DNA of 23,848 bases, taken from the NCBI GenBank assembly GCA_001662425.1, contig BDDC01000836.1, positions 18,223 through 42,070 on the forward strand. The letters run 5' to 3'. The stretch is from Chlamydomonas sphaeroides. Lineage: Eukaryota; Chlorophyta; Chlorophyceae; Chlamydomonadales; Chlamydomonadaceae. The notes beneath the pieces were generated by a model, which searched no databases, had not been told where the DNA came from, and saw nothing but the letters and a program-made list of their open reading frames with translations. This document shows, piece after piece, positions 10,001-18,977 of this stretch. The position numbers and the translations under genes are program-made. Every line of letters starts with the position of its first letter. The first letter of the stretch is position 1.

Positions 10001-11812
10001 GGCTGACGCGACGGCGCGTCGGCTTTGATGACCTGGGCAGTGCGCCATGTAGGGAGGAGCGGCGGTGATGGGGCGGGGGCGACGGGACTGAGATCACGGG
10101 CGGACGGCAACGCGCCACGATGCAGCCGCCACACAACCTCCCCTTCGGGTTGCGTCATGGCGCCGAGGGCATGCCCACTCCCACATGCACCAGGGGGCCC
10201 AGCACCCAGTGCGGGCCCTCACTGCCGCGGCACGGCCCATGTGCTTGCTGCTGCATGGTGATGCCCACACCAGGGAAGCACACAACCATGGGGATTCGTC
10301 ACCGCAGCCCACCTGCGGGTCCAGCACCCAGTGCGCCGTCGCCACCATGGCGCCCGCCATCGACCGCTTCGCCGGTAGACCCACGGACCAGTCCAGGCCC
10401 AGCAGCCGCTGCGAGGCGCCGTGCGACATCAGCGGCGGCGCCGAGGGCCCGGCGGCGGCGCCGTCGGCTGCATCTCCGTCGGCGGCGGCGCCGGGGCGGT
10501 TCTGCGCGACCCAGGCCGCGGCCTCCTCGGCGGAGCGCAGCCGCACGGCCGTGGGGGCAGCAGCAGCGGCCGGCGCCGTCGTCGCCGGCTGCAGCGTGAC
10601 CACGTACACCTGCCAAGCCGGGGCGCGGCATAGAGGCAAGAGGCATGGGCGCAGGTCAGGTGCCGCTGCGGGATGGGGGGCAGGGTGCCGGCGGACGCGG
10701 CTCAGGCCCACGCAACCCAACTCCCGGGCTGCGTGAAGCCACGCCGCTGCCCCACCTTTCGGAACCACACCCGCGTGCGCGCCTCCGCCAGGTCCCGCGG
10801 CTTGCGCCTGCTGTAGCTCAGCGGCTCGCAGCCCGCCTCGTACTCCTCGACCAGCTCCAGCACACCGGCACCATCCGCCGGCGGAGGGCCCGCCGGCGGC
10901 CGAGCTGAGGCGGCTGGCTGCGCCGCCGGGCCACCGTCACCGTCTGCGTCACTGGGCACAGCGGCAGTGGCGGTGGTGGCGGCGGCGCGCTGCCGCTTTG
11001 CCGCCCTCAGGCTGCGCTGCGAGCCGTCGCCATCAGCGCCGTCGGCGGCGCCGCCGCCAGACGTCAGGCCGGCGGCGGGCTCCGGTGGAGGCGGCTCCGC
11101 TGCCGCGGCGCTCTTGCCGCCGCGGGCCGCGGCCTTCCGGCCATTGGCAGCAGCCCGGCCAGCGCCCTTGGCAGACTGCGGTCCATCGCCTGCCTGTGGC
11201 TTGGCAGCTGCAGCGGCAGCCTCCGCAGCGGCAGCGGCGCGCCGTGTGGCCGCTCGGCCGCTGGCCCCGGGCGTGGTCGGCGCAGCAGCCGGCGTTGGCG
11301 TGGGGCCCGTGGGGGCGGCGCGTGGGGGTGCTGGGGACGGTAGCGGCGGTACATGTCCGTCAGCGGCTCCCGCAGCGGCTCCCGGGCCCCTGGCAACTAG
11401 GCACGGCTGGCAGGTGAACGTTGTGTTGTGGCGCAGCGTGATTTGCACGAGGGGCGGCGCGACGGAGGTGTCCGCGGCACCGGTGAGGTACACCTGTGTG
11501 GAATATGAGCAAGGGAGTTTGCACGGAGGGGAAGCGACGCAATGGCGGGAGCGGTAGACGCTCGCTCGCTGTGGAGGGCATCCCCGTGCAGCTCACCCCA
11601 GACCGGCACCGCCAACCCAACCCCACTGCCAACCTTGCCGCCCCCCTTACCGGGTCTGCATCGTTAGTGTTCACGACGGTGTTACAGCGACGGCAAGCGA
11701 TTGGGAACTCGCGGTGGACTCCTTTATATTGTAGCTCCAGGACCCGGCGGATGCCGAGCTTCAGGTGCTCGTCGATGTAGCGGCCCTCCTGGCTATCAAA
11801 GAGCTGAAACAT
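4027..11812 (-). CDS. Large PHD-finger, AT-hook, acidic chromatin-type protein (14 exons, 1677 aa)
   Basis: Exons: 11812-11651, 11493-10756, 10609-10313, 10032-9799, 9715-9477, 9296-9231, 8984-8924, 8746-8519, 8424-8333, 7937-7863, 7451-6740, 6554-4980, 4799-4701, 4482-4027. They total 5034 nt with phase kept at every join. Residues C40, C43, C82 and C85 (CRRC, CQPC) may bind zinc. Residues 692-733 form a PHD finger: CVECGNGGCVVECDRC, FCTRC, then WTCKYC; PHD fingers usually read histone H3 tails. Residues around 950-968 are RG-rich. VITITDSDSED near 973 looks like a SUMO-interacting motif. Two AT-hooks, KIGRPRKRP (about 1225) and GGRPRKVPK (about 1287), suggest minor-groove DNA binding. Long Asp/Glu runs lie in between. 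After a helical segment (1494-1565) the C-terminus is an Glu-Ala repeat. Probably nuclear. I recognise no catalytic domain and no named orthologue; a chromatin reader or architectural factor is an inference. Confidence 0.78.
4030..4185. repeat. Repeat encoding the Glu-Ala tail of the PHD protein
   Basis: CCTCGGC/CTCCGCC units tile this part of the last exon of the PHD gene. A block of about 32 bp, with core CCCCGGTCTCGGCCTCCGCC, occurs near 4050 and again about 82 bp later near 4132. The protein tail repeats EAEAETGAEAGA accordingly. Such in-frame repeats commonly vary in length between strains. Confidence 0.7.
4685..4700. repeat. 16-bp perfect palindrome at a splice donor
   Basis: GTACGGCATGCCGTAC is its own reverse complement. 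On the minus strand its first bases are exactly the GT of the donor of the PHD gene's last intron (4700-4483). Confidence 0.9.
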
Positions 11813-12240
11813 CCTACTGATAGAGTGGCATCAGCATAGCTGAGCTTAGCGCATCGGTGCAAGCGAACAACCCAAACTATGTTTGACCCTGCTGCCTCAC
11901 CCCGTCGCGTCCTCCGCCATGGTCGTGAGGTCCTATCTTCAAAGCAGCTCGTTGTGCGTGCTGCTGTCACGCACCGTGCTGTCAGGAGTAGCGAGGCACC
12001 GCAGCGCGCGATGCCTCGCGAGTCAAGCGTCTAAGCATGCATACAGGTCACCGTACGCTTGTTATGTCGATCTAGTAGTCTGCCCTGTGTGGGGCTCTCG
12101 CGTGGCCTGCTGCGGGGCAGGGCGCGTGTGCTGTGCGCGGCTTGCGCGTCCCATGCAACCTGTCCCTATGCTCGGCCCCGCCTCTTTTTACTGTAGAACC
12201 AACGTGGAAGCCATTACGCCCCGCCCCTTGCCCCTCGCCC
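11813..12240. promoter_or_regulatory. Intergenic, upstream of the PHD gene
   Basis: This stretch lies between the start of the PHD gene and the likely 3' end of the transporter gene, both minus. It is less GC-rich than the genes around it and should hold the PHD gene promoter and leader. A short inverted repeat, GCGAGGCA/TGCCTCGC (11991-11998 and 12012-12019), is visible. I see no convincing TATA box. Confidence 0.4.
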
Positions 12241-12811
12241 GACTTAGGTCTTGTTACACTGACGGCTTCCAACGCCACAACCTCGAGCGCAAGATGTCTT
12301 GTCATCCGCGTGGTCGCGGTGCCACTGGGTATAAGCTTGCCATAAGCTCATTGAACGGGGATCCTGCCAGTACGCCGGCGTATTGCCTACGAAGCCTTGC
12401 CCCCAGGCGCGGCTGAGGCGCCCACGCAACGCAGCTGGCCCACAGGGACGCACCTAGCGTGCCAGCGGCCGCCAGCGTCCCAGCAGCGCGCAGGGCGCGG
12501 CAGCCGAGGCCCACTGGTCGGTCAGCAACCTCGACGCAGCGAACTTACACGCGGCACACACGGGGGCCTAGCCCTGCGCTTGGAGCCTGCCTCGCGCCTG
12601 CCACCCGCCCCTGGCTGCTCCCTGCTCTCGGACACCCACGCCTCCCAACCCCGCACGCCGCCACACTCTGCACCGCCCCCCCTCGCCCCACTGCCCCTCC
12701 CGCGACCACCCGCCACCCCACTCCCCCCCGCACGCCCCACGCTCTAGCCCCTCCCTCCACACACCTGCTAACCAATGATCACACGCCCCTCTCTCCCTCA
12801 CAACCCCCCGA
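12241..12811 (-). other. Probable 3' UTR of the DUF803 transporter gene
   Basis: It follows the stop codon at 12812-12814. On the minus strand TGTAA, the usual algal poly(A) signal, occurs at 12549-12545 and again at 12258-12254. Cleavage after the second would give a UTR of about 570 nt, normal for chlorophyte genes. Open frames here show no coding character. Confidence 0.45.
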
Positions 12812-15800
12812 TCACACCAAGTCGTCATCCTCCCCGTCCCCCAGGTCCTCCTCCCCGGACCCGCCCGCCCCCGGCCCCGGCCCGCCGCCGGCGCCGCCCG
12901 GCCCGCCGCCGCGCTTGGCGCCCGCGCGCTGCCGCTGCAGCCGTGCCACGCTGACGGCCAGGCCGCGCGGCAGCAGGCGCAGCAGCCAGGGCGGCGCGCA
13001 GGCGGCCAGCGCGCGGGCGGTGGCGGCCAGGGCCTCGGTGCCGCCTGCCAGGCAGGTGACGCCCAGCAGGATGGCGAGCCACGAGCTGAGGCGGACCACC
13101 TGGGGGGGTTTGGGGGCGGGGGCCGGAGGCCGGCGGTGGGAGGGGGTACGGGCGCGGGTGAGGTCCTTTGCGTGCCAGGTCGTACGCCAGAGCGCGGGGC
13201 AGGGCCTGGGCTCACGTCGCGAACGCGGGGGGCCGGGATGTTCCATGGGTGGGAGCGTGCGAACACATGCGCGCGTCGGGCGACCGCGGGGGTATGAAGT
13301 GGGTACAGGTTGCGAAAGCAGTGACGACCGCGGGGGAGGCAGATGCGTGTTTCGAGGCTTACACGTGTGCACGAAACGGCAGGGCCGGTGCATCCCTTCC
13401 CTCGCACCCCCACCCCTTCGACGCCATGACGCCGCCGCCCTCGCGGCCGCCTTGCCGTGTCCGCCGCCCCTCCCTCCCTCCGCGCCGCCCCACCTTCATG
13501 CCGTGGCCGGTGGGCAGCTGTTCGCCCAGCGCCAGCAGCCCCGCCGCCACGCCGGTGATCATGGAGCTGGTGGCGGCGGCCACACACACCACCACGGTGT
13601 TGCCCGCCTTAAGGCCACGGGTCTGGGGGGCAGGCGCCAGGGGGCGGGGGCAGGGGTGGTTGAAGAGGGTAGAGGGGAAACGATGGGTAACGACCGGGAG
13701 GGCCGGAGAGGGCGACGCAGCCACGTGGCGAGAGGGTGGGCAGAAGACGGTGGTGGAGCGTGCGGTCGCAGGTGCGAGCCAGCTGGTGCGTCCAGGGGTC
13801 AGAGCCCCGCTCCGGGCGCCCCACGTCACCACGCCAGCGGCGCTGCAGAGCGGCAGCGTGGTCGCTCACGGCGCGGCGCCCCCTGCCCACCTGCAGCAGG
13901 AAGCCGCTGCTGGTGAGCGCCACGCTGCCCGCCAGGCCCAGCGGCACCCACACCACGCTCAGCTTAGCGGCCAGGATGAAGCCTGGTGGGGGGGCAGGCA
14001 GGCGGGGGCAGGTTGTGGGAGGGGGCGAGGCGCAGACCAAGGTGGGGTGGGGCGCGCTGGCTGGGGCCCACTGGGCACAGCCGGTAGGCTCCGGCGCGGT
14101 GCTGGTGCCCCAGTTCTTTGCAATTGAGGCCTCGAGCAGGGCCGCAGGTGGCGACCCGAGGTGACGGCGGCGGGAAGGGCGACGCGAGGGTGGAGCGCAC
14201 TCAGGCACGCGCGCGTTCGCCCTTTCGACACGGAGGTGGGAAGCGAGGCGCAGCGTCACCCACGCAAAGCCCCATCTCCATCCCCCAGAGCCCGGCCCAA
14301 GGGCGCCCACCCGTGCGGCAGGCGGCCGCCGAGAAGCCGAAGCAGGCCCCCGCCTCCAGGCCGCACAGCACCGCGTCCGCCGCCACCGCCGCCGCCAGCG
14401 CCGGGCTGCCGGCGGCGCCGCCCTTGCCGCCGACGGCGCCGACGGCCGAGGGGTGGGCCAGGTGGTGGTGGTGGTGGTGGTGGTGTGGGTGCGGCTGCGA
14501 ATGCCGCCACCAGCACTCACAGCCTGGGGCAGGTGCCACGGGGAGTGGAGTCGGGTCGTAGGCTCCATGAGGTTGACGTTGAGTGCAGACACGCCCCATG
14601 CCTCCCCACTGGAGAGACGCCTACGGTGCTCCCCTTCGCACATGCGCGCGCCCGCATCGAGCCCTTTGCCTAGCAGCCCCTCCCGCCACCCCACCCCGCC
14701 CCGCCACCCCACCCCACCCCGCCACCCCGCCCGCCACGCACCCAGCGCAGCCACCATGGCCCCGAACGCGCCCAGCACCCTCCAGGGGCTGGCCGTGGGG
14801 TGGTCCATGTGGCCCGGCTCCGAGCTCAGCCCCAGGCCCAGCACGCCCACGAAGGCTACCCCCGCGGCGGCCCACTCGTGGGGCTGCAGCCGCTCCTGCG
14901 GGGCGGAGGAGGTGGGAGGGAGGAAGGAGAGGAGAGGCGCGGACAGCGCCAAGGTCGCGTCGCGGGCCAGCCAGCTGCCAGGGGGCAGGGGGAAGAGAGT
15001 GAGCGGGGGCTGCGGCCAGGGGCCGTGGTGATTGATGGTGGGCAGAAGGGCGCCTGCAGCTCACGGTATGCGCCCCGACCGTTGCAGGATCGTGACGCGG
15101 TGCGGCAGAAGGGACAGCATGGGCGGGGGCGGGGTCCAGGAGCCCGTGGTAGTGGGTGGTGGTCAGAAGAGCGCTGGCGGTGTGCGGACCGTTGCGGGCT
15201 CGTGACGCGGTGCGGCGGTGGGTGGCCCTCGCGCCCCTGCCCTTGTCCTGCGCTCCGCCGCCGCGGCCCCTTGCCTTGAGGTAGAAGTGCGAGAAGACCA
15301 GCAGCACCACCAGCCCCACCGCCGACACCGGCTGGACCACGGACACCTGGCAGCAGGTGGGCAGACACCGGGAGAGGGGGGCGTCAGGAGAGGGCCGCCC
15401 CTACTGCCCCTTTCCTGCGCCGCCACACATCGCACTTCCTCGCCTCCCCTACCCCGTGATGCAAACCAGTGCATACGCACCGGCCACACGTCTGAGGGAC
15501 ATCCTTCCATTCCCTCCGCGTGTTCCCTGCCCAGCTGCCTCCCCTTGGCGGCCTTCGTGCCGCCCAAGCAGCCCCGGCCCAGGCAGCTCCTGCAGTCTCC
15601 CACTGCCGGCCCCGTGCCTCAGCTGGCCAGCTGTTTCCTGGCCCCGTGCGCCTTCCTTCCGCCAGCATCGTCTGCTGCCCCTTGCCCCGTTCCGGCATCA
15701 TGCCCCGGCCTGCCCCCCCCCCCAACGCCCCGGCGCCCCTTACAGGTGCCTTCACACAGGCAAACAGTGTCAAGCACGCCCATACCTGCCGTCGGTACGC

Positions 15801-16428
15801 CCCCCGGGCCCCCTCACGCCTCACCGGCGCGTAAGCGAAGGCCACGATCATCAGCAGCGCCCCCGCCAGGTCCGTGAGCATGCCAGTCACCCATAGCCCC
15901 GAGCGCAGGTACAACAGTACAGTGGCCTGGGGTCGGGGATGGGAGATAGCGAGAGGGCGGGGCAGAGGTTCGGGATTGGCACCAAGGGGAGGTGGCGGCG
16001 CGGTGCGGTAGGGCAAAGGCTGTGGTAGCGGGGCGGCTGGGGCAGCTGCGCGCTGTCGCGGCCCAGGCGGGGGAGGCCGAGAGTCGCCGGGTTCGTAAAC
16101 CCTGGTTGGCCAGCAGAGCTAGCGCCGGGCTAGAGCACCTTGGTCGCTGGGCTGGGGGAAGCCCGCGTCTTGCAGGGCGAGGCGAACGGGTTAGCCCGCT
16201 ACCCGGTAGTGCAGCAGGGCGTACTCAACCAGACCCTTGCTGCTATCGAACCATTTTGCACCCATGAGGTGACCGGCATTTCCAGCCAGCGCTTAGAAGC
16301 CCGTAGCGCACAAGATGCACCTTGTTTAACGCAAGGCGCGGCAGCGTCCGCGTCGCCTGCTTCTGCAGAACCTTTCCGATATTGTTGCCAGAGGCAGCCA
16401 ACACGGTGACAAGAATAGCAAACCACAT
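12812..16428 (-). CDS. DUF803/NIPA-like magnesium transporter (8 exons, 385 aa)
   Basis: Exons: 16428-16321, 15926-15825, 15346-15275, 14895-14742, 14523-14311, 13982-13891, 13622-13494, 13099-12812; 1158 nt, phase kept throughout. The family belongs to the drug/metabolite transporter fold and members are proposed Mg2+ transporters. Diagnostic stretches, each crossing or ending at exon joins, are GNNIGKVLQKQ, DLAGALLMIVAFAYAPVSVV, FSHFYLKERL, FGFSAAACRTGF and SGFLLQTRGLKAGNTVVV, followed by a final hydrophobic exon with SSWLAILLGV. About eight or nine hydrophobic spans are visible. Residues 153-166 form a His-rich loop with eight consecutive His. The C-terminal tail is Gly-rich and acidic. 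The intron after exon 3 starts with GC. I chose ATG 16428 because it begins directly at the first hydrophobic span; an upstream in-frame ATG at about 16596 would add a non-hydrophobic leader. Which membrane it sits in cannot be told. Confidence 0.9.
14461..14484. repeat. (GGT)8 microsatellite coding for polyhistidine
   Basis: Eight perfect GGT units on the plus strand lie in exon 5 of the transporter gene. On the coding strand they are read as CAC and form the run of eight His in the loop. Slippage here would change the His count in steps of one without a frameshift. Confidence 0.9.
14680..14736. repeat. C-rich CCACCCC/CCGCC tandem repeat in intron
   Basis: Units of CCACCCC, CCGCC and similar repeat in the intron just downstream of transporter exon 4 (14895-14742), beginning a few bases past its donor site. 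The transcribed strand is G-rich (GGGGTGG), so the intron RNA could form G-quadruplexes close to the 5' splice site. Confidence 0.7.
15010..15216. repeat. Two-copy tandem duplication, unit 110 bp, in transporter intron 3
   Basis: The segment 15077-15106 and the segment 15187-15216 match at 28 of 30 positions; both end CGTGACGCGGTGCGGC. The preceding bases (a GTGGT...GGTGG.CAGAAG.GCGC pattern) also match between copies, so the unit is about 110 bp. It lies wholly inside the GC-AG intron of the transporter gene. Confidence 0.8.
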
Positions 16429-16600
16429 CTGTCCTCTTTGTGTTGTGCTTTGCGCTGGGTTCGACAGTACGTCCCCCAGCGCCAAAGCGCGATTTGCTAT
16501 CGGTAGGGTGGCATTATAGAGGTAGGCAAGCCAGCCAGAGTCGTGGGAGCTGACCGGCGCTTGAATCGCGTCCAGCCTGCCTCTTGAGATATGCAAGCTG
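16429..16600. promoter_or_regulatory. Probable 5' leader and promoter of the transporter gene
   Basis: This short gap lies between the transporter start and the likely poly(A) site of the next minus-strand gene. An open frame runs through it in phase with the transporter (possible ATG at about 16596), but its predicted peptide has no hydrophobic or family character. I see no clear TATA box. Confidence 0.35.
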
Positions 16601-17199
16601 CTTTCTTACGTCTTGTTTACAGTTATCAAGCACGGAACTTTAGTTATGGATGATCGAGGGATTCACCTACATCGGGAGTCTCGCCGGAGGGTTGCTCTCA
16701 CACGCCTTTTGTTTGCCCTCCGAACCCCCGTCAGCAAGTGCCCGGTGGCGACTTCCTCACGCCGAAGCGGCCCCCACAATTATCGATACCGCCGCACATG
16801 CGAATTCAGGCCCTCAGCCTACAAACCAATTCATGAAAATCTCTGACGCCTGTTGGCACGACGGCGCCTGCACGGCACACCACACACCACGTACGGCAAC
16901 ACCTCTCGTCGACCACCACAGACTTCCCGCTCTCACCGACGACAACAATTCTCACATCCCAACCAGTCACACCTCCCAGGCTGAAGGCTTCACGGTGCCA
17001 TTACGTGCGCTGTGTCCGCCGTCCGCGCACGGCGCACGGCCGGCGCTTTCCAGCCCCCCAGCCACACCACAGCCACGAGGCGCCTCCACACCTGCGCTCT
17101 TCCGCTCCTACGAAAAGTGCGAACCGCTGCGCACACACCACACACCGGCTCTCAACGCTGCAACCGTCCTGCCGGCCAGGGGCCCAACCCCGGCCGCCC
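16601..17199 (-). other. Probable 3' UTR of the two-span plastid protein gene
   Basis: It follows the TAA stop at 17200-17202. TGTAA on the minus strand at 16621-16617 fits a poly(A) signal about 580 nt downstream of the stop. The region is less GC-rich than neighbouring exons. A long plus-strand open frame here shows no protein-family character. Confidence 0.45.
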
Positions 17200-18450
17200 T
17201 TAGTTGGACCGCGGGCCGGCGTCGGCGCCCTCCTGCTGCGCGGGCGACGCCTCCGGGTGCGCCTTGGACCACTCGCTGCAGTAGGTCTTGAAGTTCTGCG
17301 GTCGGCAGCGGGGGCGGGGGGCAAGCCAGTGTGTACTGTCAAGGCAGGGCCGGGCCGGGCAGGGGCGATGGTCGCAGAGACGAAACAACCCGCGTTTGGC
17401 CGCACCGCGATCCTCGGGTCCCTGCCTCCGCGCGGGCGCGCTGCGCTGATTACGGTACCATAGCGCCGTGGGGGTAGCCAGGCAGCGCCCAGACCTGCCC
17501 TCCTGCTGCCCCCCGTCCCCTGCCCCCTCCCGCCCTTGCTGCCGCACCTTGGGCACCAGCACCAGGCTCATGTACCACAGCAGGCCCACGGGGATGGCCG
17601 CAACGATGGTGGTCTTGAGCCCGGGCTCCTCAAGCAAGTTAGCGGCCGCGATAAAGAGCAGGCCGGCGGGCACCTGTGGGGAAAGGAGCGCGGTGTGGAG
17701 GCAGGGGGAGGGTGTCGCTTGCCGCGGGTTGCAGCGCGGGGCTGAGCGCGCGCACAGATCGCTCTGCCCGCAGCGCGGCTCCGCCAGCCCAGGGCACACG
17801 TGCGGCAGTGCCTGTGCACAGCTCGGCGCCTGTAGGCTGCAGCACGAGCCGTAACTGACGGGCCGCTCGCAGCGCGGCATGGCGGAGGCTGGCCTGCGTG
17901 CGGCCTTACCACGAAGGCGCGCTGCTGCCACCAGGGCCAGCTGCGGCTGTAGTGCCAGTAGTTGTCGTCAAAGGGGCACGCGCCGGACTTGGGCGCGCCC
18001 GACGAGCTGAGGGCGCGCGGGGGAGGGGGGAGAGGCGCGGGCGGGGATATATGGGGGCTGCTTGTCTGGATGTCGCACGCTATGACCTCAGCCACAGTCG
18101 CACGGGAGCGCGACCAAGTGACAGGTTTCAGAAGGCTTATGGCATGCGCCTGCAGGCTGGCTGGACCCAAGGCGCGGCCGCAAGCGCAAACGTGCTCCAC
18201 CAAAGCGCTCCATCCACGCGAGCCACGGCGACCAAAGAGGACGGTCGCCCCACCTGCTAGCTTGTGCTTGTTGCAAGCTAGCGTCCGCAGAATGGACTGC
18301 TGGGCCCGCTGACGAGTGCTCGGCGCTAGCCCGGGGACGCAGCGCCCCGCAGCGCCTCGCCGACCAGCGGAGCGCAGCAGCCCGCGGCAGGTCCACCGAG
18401 CTGCGTGGGGTGGTAGTGGTCCTGCTGGTGGCTAGTTGCGAGGATTGCAT
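17200..18450 (-). CDS. Probable plastid-targeted two-span membrane protein (4 exons, 171 aa)
   Basis: Exons: 18450-18254, 18006-17910, 17673-17548, 17295-17200; 516 nt, phase kept at each join. The first 60 or so residues (MQSSQLATSRTTTTPRSS...) are rich in Ser, Thr, Arg and Ala with almost no acidic residues, as in a chloroplast transit peptide. A Trp-rich segment follows (DDNYWHYSRSWPWWQQR, about 79-95). Two hydrophobic stretches are near 96-112 (AFVVPAGLLFIAAANLL) and 119-138 (TTIVAAIPVGLLWYMSLVLV). The tail is soluble (NFKTYCSEWSKAHPEASPA). This suggests a small thylakoid or envelope protein with both ends on the same side. I do not recognise the family. The gene is divergent from the plus-strand gene starting at 18978. 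Confidence 0.75.
18256..18282. repeat. Hairpin next to exon-1 donor of the plastid protein gene
   Basis: GCTAGCTTG and CAAGCTAGC are perfect 9-bp inverted arms around a 9-nt loop. The hairpin ends two bases before the donor of the first intron in the minus-strand gene. Confidence 0.9.
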
Positions 18451-18977
18451 TCTCCGCGTCTTTCTTCTGGGCCTACACAGGCGAAACAGATACGCGCGTG
18501 TGACACGGGTCCTCTACTGCGGCTCACGGGGCCGCAGGCGGTAGCTCAGATGCTTGGGAAGCCGGGAGCGTTTCGTAGTGTTCAGCGACCTCTGCGAGTG
18601 TGTGCTCGTTGATTGCTATGTTACTGCTGTGTTAGTGCGAGTGCGACCGGTCTCGGCCTTCCAGAGCGCCTGAAAGAACGGTTGGCAATGCTCTGTCGCC
18701 GGTACGCCCTCAGTCCAACACCCCCGAGAGAACCAGCAATAACAACCATATATGATATACTTCTTCACTGTAGGAGAGCAGCGGCGGTGACAATGGACGA
18801 CCCGCATACGCGACTGAACGCCCACTGCTTCCCAGCGCTCCCTCGCGTGGCCACGAGCGGTGCATGAGCATGTGAAAGAGGGTTCTTGATCCTGTGCCCA
18901 GGGGTGGGGCGGGCGGCCACACAAGGGCCGCTTGTAGCGAGGGGCTGAGTGTGTGGGTTTCGGAGGGCCATGGGGGC
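18451..18977. promoter_or_regulatory. Shared upstream region of two divergent genes
   Basis: This 527-bp region separates the start of the minus-strand plastid protein gene from the plus-strand small membrane protein gene. It is less GC-rich than the flanks. An AT-rich patch, ATATATGATATA, lies at about 18747-18758 and could serve as a TATA-like element for either side. No coding exon is evident. Confidence 0.4.

Noticed and set aside
8160..10136. A 658-codon minus-strand open frame
   Set aside because: It runs through several good introns in a different frame from the exons. The PHD finger only appears with the spliced frame.
12244..12514. Short minus-strand open frames near 12244-12514
   Set aside because: They lie where the transporter 3' UTR is expected, with TGTAA signals, and show no conserved motif.
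12459..13916. A 485-codon plus-strand open frame
   Set aside because: It is antisense to the transporter exons and lacks any domain.
13959..14231. Possible extra transporter exon at about 14140-14040
   Set aside because: Joining exon 14523-14311 directly to 13982-13891 gives CRTGFILAAK, which fits the family; the extra segment does not.
14461..14484. GGT repeat as a CRISPR-like or regulatory array
   Set aside because: It is a simple trinucleotide repeat inside a coding exon and is read as His codons.
16070..16160. tRNA-like T-arm (GGGTTCGTAAACCC) with an A-box-like stretch
   Set aside because: The spacing leaves no room for an anticodon arm, the T-loop is not standard, and it sits in a transporter intron.
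16650..17291. A 213-codon plus-strand open frame
   Set aside because: It overlaps the probable 3' UTR and last exon of the minus-strand plastid protein gene and has no family features.
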